Positions 1 through 30,683 of a stretch of 64,000 nucleotides of DNA are shown here, one piece after another (within the stretch, counting starts at the first letter, position 1; every line of letters begins with the position of its first letter). Made by a program: the position numbers and the translations under genes. Under the pieces are notes generated by a model, which saw nothing but the letters and a program-made list of their open reading frames with translations, was not told where the DNA came from and ran no database searches. Source of the stretch: Pterobdella sp. o SKG-2022 (lineage: Eukaryota; Annelida; Clitellata; Hirudinida; Piscicolidae); contig OZ038321.1 of the NCBI GenBank assembly GCA_964035795.1, positions 6,319,696-6,383,695 on the forward strand, in the 5' to 3' direction.

Positions 1-930
1 GAAAAATTTCCTTCATGAATTAATTTGAGAAGAAAATACATGTTTTCTTTATAATCTATACAAAGATAAAATAGAATATAAAGTATACAGAGAAGAAATG
101 AAGGAGTGAGGGTAGATTATGCGTAGTGATTACAACAACGACAAATGACTCTGTTGGGAACGGACTGAAGATTTGGTCTAAAACAAACAAAAGTTTCAAA
201 TTTTGAACCACAATTCTTCTAAACTATATATCAGGATTTTTATTTGAAAATTTAAGTTTGGAGAAGTTGAGAAAGAGTATTTATTTTAAATAAAATTATT
301 TGTTTCCTGACTCTATTGAGTTTAAAAATTCTGAAAGTTGTTTTTGAAATATAATTTAAAGCTTGAGATCTTGCAATCTTTAAAAAATAACTTTGAAAAG
401 ATTTTAACTGAGTTTTAATTTATTTTTTAAAAGTAAAAACAGCGGAAATCCTAAAATCAAGGAAAAAATATTTGAAAACAATGAAGAACAAACTTTGAAG
501 AACTGAAATTAAATTTAATTAAAGAAATTAGTTAAAAATTTTAATCAAGTTAAAATATTTCATACAAATACAAAAAATTTTAAAAAAGTAAAAACTTAAA
601 AGAAATTAAAAAAATTAAAGAAAAACCAGTAAAAAAACAAGTCAAAAACCACACATATAAAGAAACTAGGCAACAGTTTTTTCTTTAATTTCTGTCCTTC
701 TTCCCCTTGGAGCGGGCGATTGTATAAGTAAGCAGACATCAAAAGAACAATAAAACTATTCTTGCGATACAGACTTGATAAGAGCAATAGGGACGCCTTA
801 AAGTTGCTAAATATAATACAATTCATCGTGTTCTTTGGTGGAATGTATTTTATGAAAAAGTTTTGGTGTAATAGAAGTCTTAGGTATAATGAGAAAAAGA
901 ATAGTAAGGTATTAAACTATAATTATTTAA
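1..930. other. AT-rich DNA, no gene seen
   Basis: Only short, low-complexity, A/T-driven reading frames are present. I see no exon-like GC patch with splice signals and no RNA gene. Confidence 0.6.
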
Positions 931-1690
931 TCAGGAATGAAAAATCACCATTTCTGCTTGTTGGGAAGCCCAGTCGGGATTTGCTACAGTTTGAAGCAAG
1001 TGTGAAAGCGAAAAAGAATCAGAGCAGGTAGCGTCCCAGATGTGGCATTTGCCAGCCTTATAAGGGAAAATGTTAAGCCCATCAGGCCGCTTGCTGTCTA
1101 CACTGTCAAAGCCTACTGGTTCTAGCTGACCGGGAAATCCAGCTTTGTCTAGGGCGCATTTGATTAAATCGTTTAGTGCACGATGTCTAGGAATGCGTCC
1201 AGCACTTAATTTGCAGAATAACGGTTGTCTGCCAAGAACGTCATTTGTGCGGCGAGCATAAACGCAATCCAAGACGGAGTGATATCGCAATAGTGAAAGA
1301 TTCGTCGTCTAGTAGCCCGCCCGTTGCTGAGTTTGGCAAACAGTTCACCGTAGCAATTTTTTGAGACAGAAACTAAAGATGCAAGTTTCTGTTGATTCAA
1401 AGTATTTTTCAATTGGCTGTACAACGCTTCACACATAGATTCATCCCTATTGCGTTAGAATTCAGGTTTGGAGAAAAGCTGAAGATCTTTATCTACCCAG
1501 GCTTCTGTCGCTGCAACGAATTCGACCTTTAACCGGTGCCCGTTAGTGTTATTGAGAACATCAGAGATCAAAAACCGACATTCTACGCGTGAGGAGAGGT
1601 AAGCTGGAGGTGCAAGGTCAGAGGGTGAACAAAGACTAATTCCCCCATGTCTAACCGGAAGTTTTGCTCGCAACCAGCCTGTATCATCAA
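931..1690 (-). mobile_element. LINE (non-LTR retrotransposon) C-terminal remnant
   Basis: Three overlapping minus-strand frames together read like the post-RT C-terminal region of a type of reverse transcriptase gene common in invertebrates. Upstream (high coordinates) is a segment reading AKLPVRHGGISLCSPSDLAPPAYLSS. Then, after frame changes, come GRIPRHRALNDLIKCALDKAGFP, EPVGFDSVDSKRPDG and CHIWDATCSDSFSLSHL. The KRPDG...WDAT spacing resembles the conserved tail of these elements, which may be a nuclease-like domain (inference). The frame is broken at least twice, so it is a dead copy. The RT catalytic core is absent; it would lie above 1.7 kb, where no match is seen. Confidence 0.75.
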
Positions 1691-3656
1691 AATTAATATT
1701 TCCAATTTTTGAGCCTTCTTCCCTAAGCGTTTGCTCTTATTTTATTAGAAGCGCATGTTCGCGATAGCTAACGGAGCACCTTAGAATGAGAAGAAGTTTG
1801 GGTACAGCTCGTCATTTATAACGAATGAAATTTTTTTATTAATATAATGATTTTTTGATGTTGAGATCCATTATGTCTTCTCCAATATGAGAAAGGTTTA
1901 CATAGAAACAATGATATAACAAGCGTGTTTTGTTAATGAGAAAAGATTGTTAATAATGACCTACCGAGAGATTTCGAGTTTAGTGGGATAATGCTGAGTA
2001 TACTATTGAAGGCATAATCTATTTTTTACTGAAAAATGTTATTATAAAGTGATATTTGACACTTGATAATGTAAGATATTTTTACGAAAAGCTTCGTGTA
2101 ATAAGTTTCTCAATAAACCATAGTGTTTGTTTTTATTATATATAGTGATAATATACAAAGCTCGTTATGATAACGTCTTGCATGTTAACTCAAATACTGA
2201 ATTTAATTTAAAATTATTGACATTTCGAGTTGTGTTATATCACAATTTTGGTATCTCCAACAGTGTTTATTTTTCTAGCTTTCTGATGCATAGGAATTTC
2301 TTATGTGGAACATTAACACTTTAATAATAATAACGGTGCCTCTGCGTCAAATGTTATTGAAAGATAGTCTAAAAAAATATATTTTGAGAATAAAAGTTTT
2401 GGTCTTAAACTTAAACCGATGGAGCTTCATTATGTTTGAATCAAGATATTGTGAGTTGGTAAAACAACAGCTTTATAACATAGCTTTTCGTTTAGTTGTT
2501 CTCCTTTAACAGTTTCGACATACCATTGAAATTCATTGTTTATTTAAAAGTATTATGATTTTGAGATGCTTGCTAACACGGTTTTATAGAACTTAAATTT
2601 TTGTGGATATTACTGATAATGTGTATAGCTAGTCTTATTGTCCAATATTTATAGGAAATTTATTATAAGAAATTCTTTTTGGTTATATTAACATTATAAA
2701 GCTTTACCAATCAAATATAATATTAGCATCATAATCGTTCTACGTCAGTTTCTATGCTAGCGCATAGAATATTCGTAATACGAACTTATCCAATAGTTTA
2801 TAAAATTCAAGCTGTAAATTCCTACAGTTTATGATAAAATCATTCAACTGTGGGGTATGAGACCTTACTTAGTTAAATTGGAACTATTTGACGAGCGAAT
2901 TCGAAATTTATTCAAAACTTGCCAGCTTATTAGTATTTGGGTAGAGTGAGTGAACCAATGGCTAACGGTGGAATTAATGTTTTCAAGTCTACCAGGTCTA
3001 CAAAACTCAAGTGATTTTATAAAAATGATTCGAGTTTGTATTCAAAGTGTTTTATTTAAAAAAATAAAAATATGAATTAAATATTTCCGTTAATATGAAG
3101 CAAGAGGAAAGCATTATGCGAAAAGTGGAATAATGGTGACACACATGAAATCCAGTCCATATCACTTTATGTTTGGTGAAGGCAGTCAACTCAGAAAAAA
3201 AAACCGTTTTATAATTATGAAACTAAAAATCAGAGTATTTATAAAACAACTTATGGGTAATGATAATAGAACATTCCTAACAACTTGAAGATCGATATCA
3301 ACACAATCAAAAATAATAACAATTAGTTCAATGAAGTGAGGGAATAATGAAAATATTAACACTGATGTAAGAATAACACCGATGAGTTATAACAAAACGA
3401 TAAAATGATAACAACAATAAAAATAAAAAAAAAATAATAATAAAATAAATATCCATTTGTATAGAGCTAAAGAAAGCAGTCGAGAAGCAGCATATTATGG
3501 TAAATTAAACAGAAACTACTGAAAAATGTGTTTTAAACTACTAATTATAAATTAATGATGATAATAACAATCAACATGTTTTATTTGTTCCTGCAAATTG
3601 AATAATAATTAACTATTTTATCAAGAATTCAAATGGATTATATTGTTTTGTCTCAG
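1691..3656. other. AT-rich DNA, no confident gene
   Basis: The stretch holds one copy of dispersed stem-loop repeat family A (2061-2145). A weak plus-strand exon-like patch around 2871-2935 is open in two frames and has a possible acceptor (cttag) and donor (gtagag). I do not call it a gene because nothing is recognisable. Confidence 0.5.
2061..2145 (+). repeat. Dispersed stem-loop repeat family A, copy 1
   Basis: The copy has the family order GATAATG, stem-loop, CGAAAAGCTT, T-rich spacer, AATAAACC. The stem (2071-2085) is GTAAGA/TTTTAC around TAT. Other copies lie at 21.43, 26.26 and 35.67 kb on the same strand. Confidence 0.7.
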
Positions 3657-3740
3657 GCTGGAGTGAAGTTGTTGCAAACAACATCAAAGGTTTGCATCAT
3701 GGGAGTCCCTGAATATCAGAGTATCACAAGACTAGCTTAG
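3657..3740 (+). CDS. Possible terminal coding exon, unrecognised
   Basis: A strong-looking acceptor (TTTTGTCTCAG) precedes a 28-codon open frame that begins AGVKLLQTTSKV, continues with GVPEYQSITRLA and ends in TAG. Base composition is clearly less AT-rich than the surroundings. No upstream partner exon was found and the sequence is not recognised, so this could be chance or a pseudo-exon. Confidence 0.25.
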   Translation, partial: AGVKLLQTTSKVCIMGVPEYQSITRLA

Positions 3741-5954
3741 CAGAAACTTCAAAAAATATACTCATATTAGAATATTATAAAACTCCCAAAAATGTAGGTT
3801 AATTTTAAAATCCCAGGAAAAATAATTTTCAAAACCCTAAAGTTATTGCATTATTTCATGAGTTGAATTCATATATCTATGGAAATAGAGACATAGTAGA
3901 TAATACAAAAATAAATGATTTTCTCCACAAAATACATTCTACTTTAAAATGATCAAAATGTATAAGACCGAAAAACACATAAACTTCCTTAGTTCAATTC
4001 CCTGATGTTTTTACGATATAAAAATACTCTATCTATTGTATATATGGCCATTTGAAGCAGACAGTACCAAGAATCGAACCCTCGACTCCGGGTCAATCAC
4101 CAATGCTAAAGAAGATGAAAACCTACTTATTATAACTGCATCTAGACTATATGTGTACTTGATAAGGTTAGTCTCGAAAAAATGTCGTAAAGTTTTCAAT
4201 AAATATCCCTCCTTGTTTTAAATACATGAATTGTATCTAGATAATATTTACTTAATATGCTACTAAACTATTTGAATAGTATATGATTTTCTTAAAAACT
4301 AATTAATATATCGCTTTATATTAAACAAATATAATAATGGTTCTATACATATATCGGAGTATAATAATGGAAACTCTATCTCTAAAACACATTAGCTTAT
4401 ACTATCAACATTACACAATGAATAAATTTAAAAATATAAAACTCCACATGAAGAACACAATTCATTTCTTGGGAGGTTTTGAGGTGATCAAGTACATGAA
4501 GACGACAAATGTCACGATGTTGATGATGTGGACACAGAAGTAGAAGTTCCTGTGTAAGGTTGTATTGAATGGTAGATGTATTATATTGATGTTTGTATTG
4601 TATCAATGTTTGTATTGTATAACGATTGTAATTTATTGATGGTAAAAATTTTAGTTCATTTTTGAATAAACGTGTTTGTTTGTTATAAAAATTTCTTATG
4701 GTTTGAAGAAACTTTGTGGAATTGATGTATTATATAATGAACTCTTCTGGTTGTAAAATCCAATTCTGGAATGAATGTCTAAAATAATAACAATTGAATT
4801 CAAAATTGATCGAACTCCATCAAGATTCTGGCAAGTCGAACTCATATCGATATAAAAAAAAATAATTATTTTGGTACCATATATGAACCATTATATTGAT
4901 CAGTTCTATCAGAATATACAATGTATATTAGTAATAAAAATAATATATAACTGTTAACATATTATTAATTGAAAAAGTTATCCTAATGATTCCTTACAGA
5001 AATGAGCAAAATTTATTTATGTGCTCCACTCTCATGAACACTTGCTTAAAGACATTTCAGGTGGAAACAAGAATCGTTATTTTCGATTTTATACTTCAAA
5101 ACTAGAAATTTTTAGAACACATTTATTCTAAAACAGCTATATTATTAACTGATGATTTATGAGTGTGTAACTTATTAGAAATTATAGTTTCTTTTGAAAA
5201 TAAATGTATGTTTTGATCCTTTTTAACGTTCAGAATCAAAAAAAATCAAACAAAAAACTCCTACGATGTCTTTAAAAGGTTAAAAGTCAATATCAAATTT
5301 TGAAAATTTATTTAAAAAGTCATAAATTTTAAGTTTAATTCTAAGATGAGTGTTGGAAAACCTACTCCACTTGAGTCGAACATGATTCGATACTAAATAC
5401 AAATGATTGAGATAAAAACACATCGACAGTCTAACTAAAATTATCAAGTATAATAAAGATATCAATTTTAGGCTTGTGAAATTTTGAAATAATGTATTTA
5501 AAAGAAATTTATGGAAGTGAGAATAATTATTGATGAAAATCAACATGCTAATTTGCATTGTTTCTTATTTAATAAACTATATCTCAAATAGTTTTAGCCT
5601 GTTTTCTATTAAAAAGACATAAGTTCGTCTGTTTTTCAAATCTTTATGAAACTTGAAACTTAATATACTTTCTCAAACAACCGGTGAATGAAGCTTCAAA
5701 TTTCATGGCTTGTGTATTGTATGTGTGTGAATGAATCATTGTTTATAAACATCTTTAGAAAAAGACTGTGTGAGAGTATTATTGATTGGTATTCACTCGA
5801 AAAATGAATTATTTCCAAGTAAACTTTTTGAAGGGAAAACTTATTAAAAACTTCAAACGATGCATGGATTGACTCTGAGAAATTTTACAGATTAATATGA
5901 TTGAAATATAAAAAGAAATTTGAAAAAATGAAAAAATAGAAATAACATACAAAA
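3741..5954. other. AT-rich DNA downstream of the acyltransferase gene
   Basis: It contains the 3' flank of the minus-strand acyltransferase gene, degenerate TGTAT-type repeats around 4550-4640, and a short tRNA-like piece at 4066-4112. No gene is seen. Confidence 0.5.
4066..4112 (-). repeat. tRNA-like (B-box) fragment, possible SINE remnant
   Basis: Read on the minus strand, it gives CCGGAGTCGAGGGTTCGATT followed by CTTGG. That resembles the second half of a tRNA, with a T-loop/pol III B box (GGTTCGATT) and a partly paired T stem. No D arm or acceptor stem is present, so it is not a tRNA gene. Confidence 0.35.
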
Positions 5955-15326
<9,372 letters not shown>

Positions 15327-16121
15327 TATGAATTTAAGATTATTCAACAAGTTGACAATCAAAATCAGTTCATGATGGTATATTCCTTGCAATTAAAAAC
15401 AAAATGAAACTAAAAAAAGTTGGTTAAATTGAAAATAAAATACGAAATTTCATGGCTAATTTTTATTAAAAGTTTCTAAAAAATAACGAAGCATAATTGT
15501 CACGAACAGTTCAGTTATATAACTACCAATGCAGGTTATATAAGAATTTAAGTATGATTAAAACAATAATTAATAATAATTAAATATTATTTGTTGGAAA
15601 AAACATCGAAAGTGCAAAAAATTTGAAAATTTGATAATTTATACAATAATACTTTTTCACAAATTTTAAAATTAAATTATTTGAAAACATTATAAAAGTT
15701 ATTTTTATTAGAACTGAAACAAAATTTTTTTTTTTAATGAAATATAAATTTTGAAAAAAAAAAATTTTCTCAAACAACTAAAAGTGGCAAATTCCAAGAT
15801 GGTTGATTCTATGTAACTTCCTTATCCCCTTAATGCAATGCTTGTTACATATTATTTAAATATCTTTTATAGGAATTATTTTATAAATTAAAAATAGTTT
15901 TTTGAGAATAGAATGATGAATTTGAAAAGTGTTCCGTGAGTTTTCATTATTCAGTTATAACTAACTGCAATTTAATTAAATTGATCAGATCGCTTTTTCA
16001 AATTTTGAACACATCTTACCAACTAATTGAAAACAAATTTTTTCACAAAAATTATAAAAATAAACTTCATTAAAAATCTTCAAATTCGCTTAATGTTGAA
16101 TTGCAACATAAACTTCCTTAG
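15327..16121. promoter_or_regulatory. Head-to-head interval between acyltransferase start and first CSK exon
   Basis: AT-rich interval holding the acyltransferase 5' end and, unless CSK begins further upstream, its missing 5' exons. No SH3-coding exon, TATA box or CpG-like patch was convincing. The layout suggests a shared or bidirectional promoter, or a CSK 5' part overlapping the acyltransferase introns in antisense (inference). Confidence 0.35.
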
Positions 16122-23581
<7,460 letters not shown>

Positions 23582-24174
23582 CCTGTTTTGTAGGCTGTGT
23601 TGTGTTTTGTTTGTACATTAGATGGTTTTATGGTTATTATTATTATTTTTTGTTTTTATTTTGTTTGTATATGTTTTTTTACGATGTACCATTGTGCATT
23701 TTATATTTGTATATTTAAAAAATTCTGTTCACTGTTTTTGAATTTTGCGTATTGTGAATGGATCAAATATTTATATCCAGATTCAATTATCTCACGTTGA
23801 GCATTTTTAGTTATGTTTCAAATCATTTTTCTATGCAATATTATTTAGTTTAAATATTATTTTCCTTATCATCATTTTATTTTAACCTATTTAGTTAAAT
23901 ATAATTTATATATAGTTATAATATATATGCCAATCATGGTTCTTCGGTGTATTTCGGCAATTTCATACATTATTAATAACGTGTCTTTTATTCCGGCTTT
24001 ATCTCAACATCGTGCTTACACAATTGTAGTGTTTCTACTGATAGCTCCCCTCATTTTTAGGTATTTTCAACCTCCATAGTTTTTGTATTCATAATTGTTT
24101 TATATCAATTTAATGACACTGATTAATTTTTTAAAGTTCTCCCCAAACTCTCATATACATAAGTTGATAATAAA
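23582..24174 (+). other. CSK 3' UTR with candidate poly(A) signal
   Basis: T-rich sequence follows the TGA stop. The clearest AATAAA downstream is at 24169-24174. The cleavage site is not determined. Confidence 0.4.
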
Positions 24175-25679
24175 TTTATAAAATGTAACCTTCTAAATGT
24201 AAAGAAAACTCACGTTCAAAAGTAATTCAAAAGATTATTCAATTCAAAAGGTTTCTTAAAGTTCATATAGTTTATCTATAGTACTTCAAACATCATGCGA
24301 GTATACAGGCCTTTGGTTTACCGCTCATTACTGCTTGTAGGGCACCTCCATTGGTGCTAACATATCCCTTTCCTTCAGCACCATTATAACGCTATTATGT
24401 ACATTCAATAATAATACTAACACTAGTAATACGAATTTATTTAGCGCAATGGTGGCAACTAGAGTGCATTTATGGTAAAACTTATAATCTTGTGCTGTTG
24501 AGAAGTTTAGAATTTCATGAAATTATAAACACAGTTATGAAAGTTTTATATAATGAGTATTAAAGAATGCAGATTTGATATGAGGTTGTGTATGGTTGAT
24601 TTGTTGTATAAAATGTTATGAAATAAGTATACTGTTCATATGTGTTATTTAAACTATACATAAATCAATACTGTTAATTATATAGCGCTAAGGAAAGAAA
24701 TTGAGGCGCGAGTTTCATGTGAGGAAGTTTTAAGAAAATACACTTATAGATTTTTTGGTATATATTATTATGAAAATACTAAGCTGTCTGAAAAGCCTAG
24801 TGTTTTTGTAACAAGATATATCAAAAACTTAATTTGTCTATTAATTCATTTACTCGAGGTTAATAATTTACATTCACCAAAAGTCTTAATGGCATCAAAT
24901 TTTTTTATAAGATACACATTTTGCTGGATTCTACATGACATTTATTTTAACTTAGTTTATGACTGTTATTTTTGCATGTAGGTTGTTGCAGGATGGTGAA
25001 TGAACTTTATTGATATTAAACATAGGGCTGGTATTAATTAGCCTTTGTGGAGCTTTTCATCAGACCTTTAGATAGATTTTAATTGAATTTTGATTTTACT
25101 TCAATTTATTTGTATTTTATTTAATTTTAAATCGATTTATTTCGAATTTCTTCTAATGTTCATTATAATGTATATTGAAAATTACAGAAGAAAAAGTCTT
25201 TGCTACGAATTTGTCAAGTGTAAATTGATATTTGAAAATAAATGTTAAAGTATAAATCAAAATAATTAAATAAATCGACTGCAAGATCTATTCATTCAAT
25301 TTTTCACGAAGCTTTTTGTTAATCAGTGTAGCAGTATTAAACACATAAATTACTCACGAGTTGTAAAATAACGTGTAGAGAAATATAAACTCAAACTTTA
25401 TTTTATTTTGGATGTGAGTGTTAGAATATACTATGAACCATGGTGAAACAAGAGTAAGGATTTCTACCTAATGCTAGACTATTCGTCGTTTTGCTTCAAA
25501 ATGTATCAATTTTAAGAAAATCTTCCTAAATTATTAAAACTTAACCATCGTGGGCTTTTAATGTTTTTGAAAAGTTATCGAATTAAAATGTTGGTTTGTC
25601 CTTAAGAAAGAAAAGGGTGCTATGAAATTGTATAATGAGGATACTAGAACGATAGAAAAATCGGAGTTTTTGCGGGTTT
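24175..25679. other. AT-rich intergenic DNA with AGCGC-type motifs
   Basis: No gene is seen. TATAGCGCTAAGG...TGAGGCGC at 24680-24710 closely resembles TATAGCGCCAAATGG...TGAGGCGC at 59425-59450. A shorter relative lies at 24440. This looks like a small dispersed repeat or a retroelement tail. Confidence 0.45.
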
Positions 25680-25892
25680 TTAACTAGTTGTTTTAGCAAT
25701 ACAATACAATGAGATTATAGGAACATAACCTCCACGAGTTTCTGTAAACTTTTTCTCAGTTATTTTAATCAGTTTCTCCAAGTAAGTTTGTTTAAAGCCT
25801 CCAAAAATATATAGATAATTTAAAAATGTAAAACTTGTGAGTAATTTTAGGAGAGACCACTGTGGAAAAACAAGACAAATGTACTTTTTCAA
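25680..25892 (-). mobile_element. CR1/L2-like LINE RT fragment
   Basis: One 70-residue open frame has the pattern of the post-palm region of CR1/L2-type RTs: FTFLNYLYIFGGFKQTYLEK, LIKITEKKFTET, GGYVPIISLYCIA. Compare the family pattern LxYcxxxWGntxxTnLxxLxxlQKRaiRxI...hT.PLF. No other part of the element is present. Confidence 0.65.
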
Positions 25893-28800
25893 ATCTCAAT
25901 AAAAGAAAGCCATGGCATTTCATGTTTTGTGTTTTTGTCATTCTTTAGTTTAAGAACGTTGAGTTAGAATATTGAGAAGCCATCATGTATCAATCTTTTG
26001 TTAATTAATTTTAAAAATAACTTCACAAAAAAAAGCAATATTTAAATACACTATTGAGGATGTTTGGATCAGAAGATCAAGGTTCAAAACCCAGCTTGGG
26101 TAACATCTTCCTAATTAAGAAGTCAGATATACATAAACTGCTAACATAACTGCTTTGAACCAACTTTTTTCTTGAAGTTCAATCTTATATAAACTCATAA
26201 ATTTCTAAAAAATGCTCAAGCTTGGAGTCTAAGTATAAGCTACTGTGACTATGTATAGTAGATTGATAATGTAAGTTTTCTTACGAAAAGCTTAATGAAT
26301 TTAGTTGAATAAATACTTTGTCTTTGTTTTCTATACTATTTGAAGGTTTTCTAATGGGATTTAAGAATACACACCATAGGACGATCATGATATTTAAACT
26401 TCGAATAATTTCCCTAATTTGAAACTATCACAGCACTAACAAGTTTAAATAATTAAATATCTAAAGTAAAAAAAAACACATTATGAAGTTAAAATTTCGT
26501 TGTTTTGTTCAGTTTATGTGCAGCTTGGTAGAAAACTACATTATTCTCCATATCGGAAAAATTTGTAAAACACATATGCCCATAGTGGAAGAAATGAAGA
26601 GAATATATATTTAAATTAGGGACATCTTATGTATCTTTTATCTGTATTTTTACTTCCAATTTGAGGGTTTTAGATTAAATTAAAGGTATAAATTATTTTA
26701 AATATCATTTTTTCGAAAAATTTATATAGTTTTTCAACAAAAATTTAAATGGAAATGGTTTTAGAGGATTTTTGGTGTTTGTTAGCGGTGTAAGGCATCT
26801 GAAATGAGTTAGTCTTGTAGAAAAAAAAATATTAGCTAAAAGATAACAAAAATTACATATAAAGTAGTTGAATTCTTAATTTAAAAAATAATACGTAACT
26901 TGAAAAAGATAGCCTGCTTCAAAATGCAAGTTAGAAAAAGGTTTTTTTCTAGAAATAAAAATATGGAGTTTTGTTTAAGGAAGGTGTTCATTAATATTGA
27001 TACCGAGAATGTGCTTTTTGTAGTTTCTGAGTAACTTTTAATTAAAATGAATATTTAAGGAAATTGTCAAAATAAAAAAAAAATAGAATTGAAAAATTTT
27101 AATGAAACTCATATTAAAAATTTTCTTTATTGTCAATATTAACTAATAAAAGCAATTAAATATGGAAATAAAGAAAACATAAAAGGTATGAAAAATTATG
27201 AGAAATAGTACTAAATAACAAAAAGTAAAGAAATTATAACACAATTCAGAAAAGATTAAAATAAAATTGAGTTAAAAAAATGAAAACCTAATCAGAGAAA
27301 AATAATTAAAAGATAGAATCAAAACAAATTCAAAAAAAATAATATGCGTTAAAGTGAAAAAAAAGTAATAATAAGAATAATGAGAATAAAAGAAAAATAA
27401 GAAGAAAGATAATTAAGTATATACGACTCGATTTGGTTTCACATTCGATGCAAATGTTGCCACTTGTGGCATCTCCTCACTTTACAACCTTTTTAAACAT
27501 TATAAATAATAATAAGAATAATAATTATGAGAATAATAATAATAAGATGCTGATGATGATAATTGTAGTTATTATAAAATCATAAGTATAATAATTATTA
27601 TTAATTCCAAAACAAAAGGTAAACAAACGTTTTTTGTAATCATGGTTGTGCTTAAAATGGAGGATGTTAAAAATAGAAACCAAAAGTCTGTTGACTGCTG
27701 CACAAAAATAAGCTTCTAGAACCATTTAAAACAGAACCAAGCTCAAAAAAGATGAGTTCTTGCCATAGTGTAAACAAGCAGGTATAAGGTCAGCCATCTT
27801 GTACCAAAATGCCAAAAAAGAATACAAGGTAGGCAAACAAGGTGATGTAGATGTAAATTAATATTTCGCAAAAAATATGGTCTCATACCAGTGTTTGGTG
27901 GAAGCAACACAAAACTGAAAAATTCTTAGAGAATGAAAAAACCTGTTGCTATGAGATTAAAAATCTTTAATGCAATTAAAGCCAGAAAATCAGAAATCCT
28001 TCTAAATTTAAAAGAAGGTTAATGAGTGTACTTTTATTGATATAGCCATGATAGGAGATGTAAGAGTCGAAGAAAAAAGAGAAGAGAAATGTGAACAGTA
28101 GAGAGAACTAAAAAGACTATAGAAAGTTGAGTTTTAAATAGTGTAAAATCTTAGTTTTGAGTGTGAATTTATCGGTAAAATCTTTTCAAAAAACGGCCAT
28201 TTCAAGATCAAAAATTTGAGAAAAGTGGGAAAAAGATAAAATACAAGAAAATCAATTTCAACTTTTTTTTATTATTCTGAAAAGTGAAAAATTTTCTGTA
28301 TAAAATTTTTAGAAAAATCATTAGTTTACTTCGAATTTAAAAATTTTTTCAAAAGAATCTAAGAAAACCAGTTTGATGTTTCTGAGTTGATGAAAGTTCA
28401 GACATATGTTCTTGTTTTTATTGCTTCATTATTTAAATGCTTCTATATCACTAAAATTTCCATCAAATGTTTTTCATACAACGTTTACTTATTGTATTTA
28501 ATATTGCTGGTTTTTTTCTTACAATACATTTTTTAAACAATCAAAAAAATTTAATATCCAAATGAAAAATTTTGGTTCATTTAGGTTTTTTTGGCTTTTT
28601 GAAGAGTTCTCTTTTATATATTTTGAAATTAACTTTATTTAATCAACATTACAATAATGCACATTTGCTTAGCGCTAGGAAAAGCAAAAAAGAAGCAGGT
28701 TTTTGCCAATTTTATTCTCATGCGTTTCAATGTTCCATAGGCTTTTCAATGAAGACTATTTGAATGACTATGTCTGTCTGAGCATTTTTAATCTTTTCAT

Positions 28801-30606
28801 AGCCTCAGTTTTCATGATATATTTTTAAAGATTTAGATAACCAGTATTTGAAAAATGAATAATTTAGAATTTATATATTTAAATATTTTCAATAAAAACT
28901 GAACAAAATTTTTTTTCTTTTACTTTGCTCATAATAATTGAAAAATATTCTCCAAAACTTTCAGCCGTCTCTTCCAATATATGTATGTTTTTATAAAACA
29001 CATTTCCCACTTTGTAGCAGCTGACTTTTGTGGAAAAAAATTTCTATCCAAACTTTCATAATAAAACTTTAAACACATTGAAATAAAAGTTTGAAATAAA
29101 TTTGATGCATAAAAAAACACAGAAAGTACTGAAACAACGAGAAGAACAATAAGAACAAAAAAATGAAACGATAAAGTTTTTTTCAAATCAAAAGTCGCCT
29201 CCAAACTGTTGAATACAGCCGTACCATATTGAATTGTGAAAAAAAAAAGTTATTATACATAATAAGAAAAAACATATCAATAGAATGCTCTAAAAATAAA
29301 AATAATAAAAATTAATAAAATAAAAAATAAAAAATGCAGAAATTGATTAAAAGAATTAAAAGAGCCATTTTCTTAAATCTAAAACCAAACAAGAAATTTC
29401 AATTTGGCCATAATGCTTGTTGGGGTCTATCTAATAGCCGAACATCGCCTTTCAATTGAGGCTTAATGAAAACTGTAATAAACGTAAAAAAATATAATAA
29501 AACAAAAAGACAATAAAAAAATAAAAAATAAAACAAACTCACCTATGGGAGAAAAAATAAAAGAATATAGATTAATTCTTGTTTGGGAACTATTCTATTT
29601 GTGATGGTATGTGCGACAAAAATGAGATAAGGAAAATTAATATTAGTTAATTTTTTCCATTAATTCTTATTATTTTTTTTTTCTTTTACGCTTTTGGCAA
29701 TGTTGTTCATGACGTACAACTTTAATTCTCGTTTGCGTCCTATGCATTTTTATTGTCGCTAATTACTTTTGTGCTTGTTTTTTGTTGTAGTTTGTGTTAT
29801 CTAATTGTTTCACACGTTGTTTTCAAATTTTGTGTTTTGGGTGATTTAATTCTCGACTCATTGAAATTGCAACTGGGTAGGATTCTCACGGAACAACGTG
29901 GATGTGAAGTTGAAACAAGAAATGCTTTTTTCCACCTCACAACAGTCTCGTCATTTTTGTAATATCAAATAAGACTTGAAAATCGGTTTTTTTGTTTTAA
30001 TGAGTGAAGTTTTAGCTTTTTATTTGGTGTTTGAAGCTTTCAGGTGTTTATCTTAGAGTGATATGAAGCTGTTTATGCGCTGATAACGGATTGTCGGAAA
30101 ACTGTAGGTGGGATTGTATTTGTTTGTCGGTTCGATCATTCAAATACTTCATATGTTCCAAACATAAAAGGGTAAAAAATCATGTTTGAAAAGTAAAAAT
30201 TTCAGTCGAAGTCCTTAAGCCAAATAGAGCTATTACAGTGTCAGCTTCTACGACTTCCATAAAAATCTCTTTTATCACATATAAACTATGTCGGTCTATC
30301 GTTTTCATGTTATTTAAACTCTGAACTAACATTGTTGCATACTAGTATCAAACCCGTGTTTCTATACAAGCAGAACTAAATTTCTATCACTCTTTTTCGT
30401 CTTTTTGGTTTATATTTTTGTTGTTTCCACTATAGTACTAATTTAGAATAGTAAAACAAAAAGTCAAAATAAAAACTTTAACCAATTGGACAATATTTTG
30501 ATAATGGAAAAAAACTTAAAAAATCTAGGTTCAGTTAATAAAAATTTTAATTTAAATTGGCTTAATGCAGAAAACTAAATTCTAGTGTCAGACCTTTTTT
30601 TTCCAG
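25893..30606. other. AT-rich DNA, no confident gene
   Basis: It holds a family A repeat copy (26261-26340) and a B-box-like piece (GATCAAGGTTCAAAACCC near 26080). A plus-strand patch at 29411-29464 (MLVGVYLIAEHRLSIEA then stop) is exon-like but has no clear acceptor. Nothing else is recognisable. Confidence 0.5.
26261..26340 (+). repeat. Dispersed stem-loop repeat family A, copy 3
   Basis: Perfect stem GTAAG/CTTAC around TTTT (26271-26284), preceded by GATTGATAAT and followed by GAAAAGCTTAATGAATTTAG and AATAAA. Confidence 0.75.
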
Positions 30607-30683
30607 CCAATCACATGGTTCAGATGGATGGTGCTCTGTATGACTGTTACGCAACAGAGACCCCTGTTAAGGGCAACCTAACG
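30607..30683 (+). CDS. Orphan exon-like island, unrecognised
   Basis: Acceptor CTTTTTTTTCCAG, then two bases and 25 codons NHMVQMDGALYDCYATETPV/KGNLT, then donor GTAGAC (phase 0). Composition is much less AT-rich than its surroundings. Either of the two stop-containing patches downstream (32161, 32308) would join in phase. I do not recognise the sequence and found no upstream partner. Confidence 0.4.
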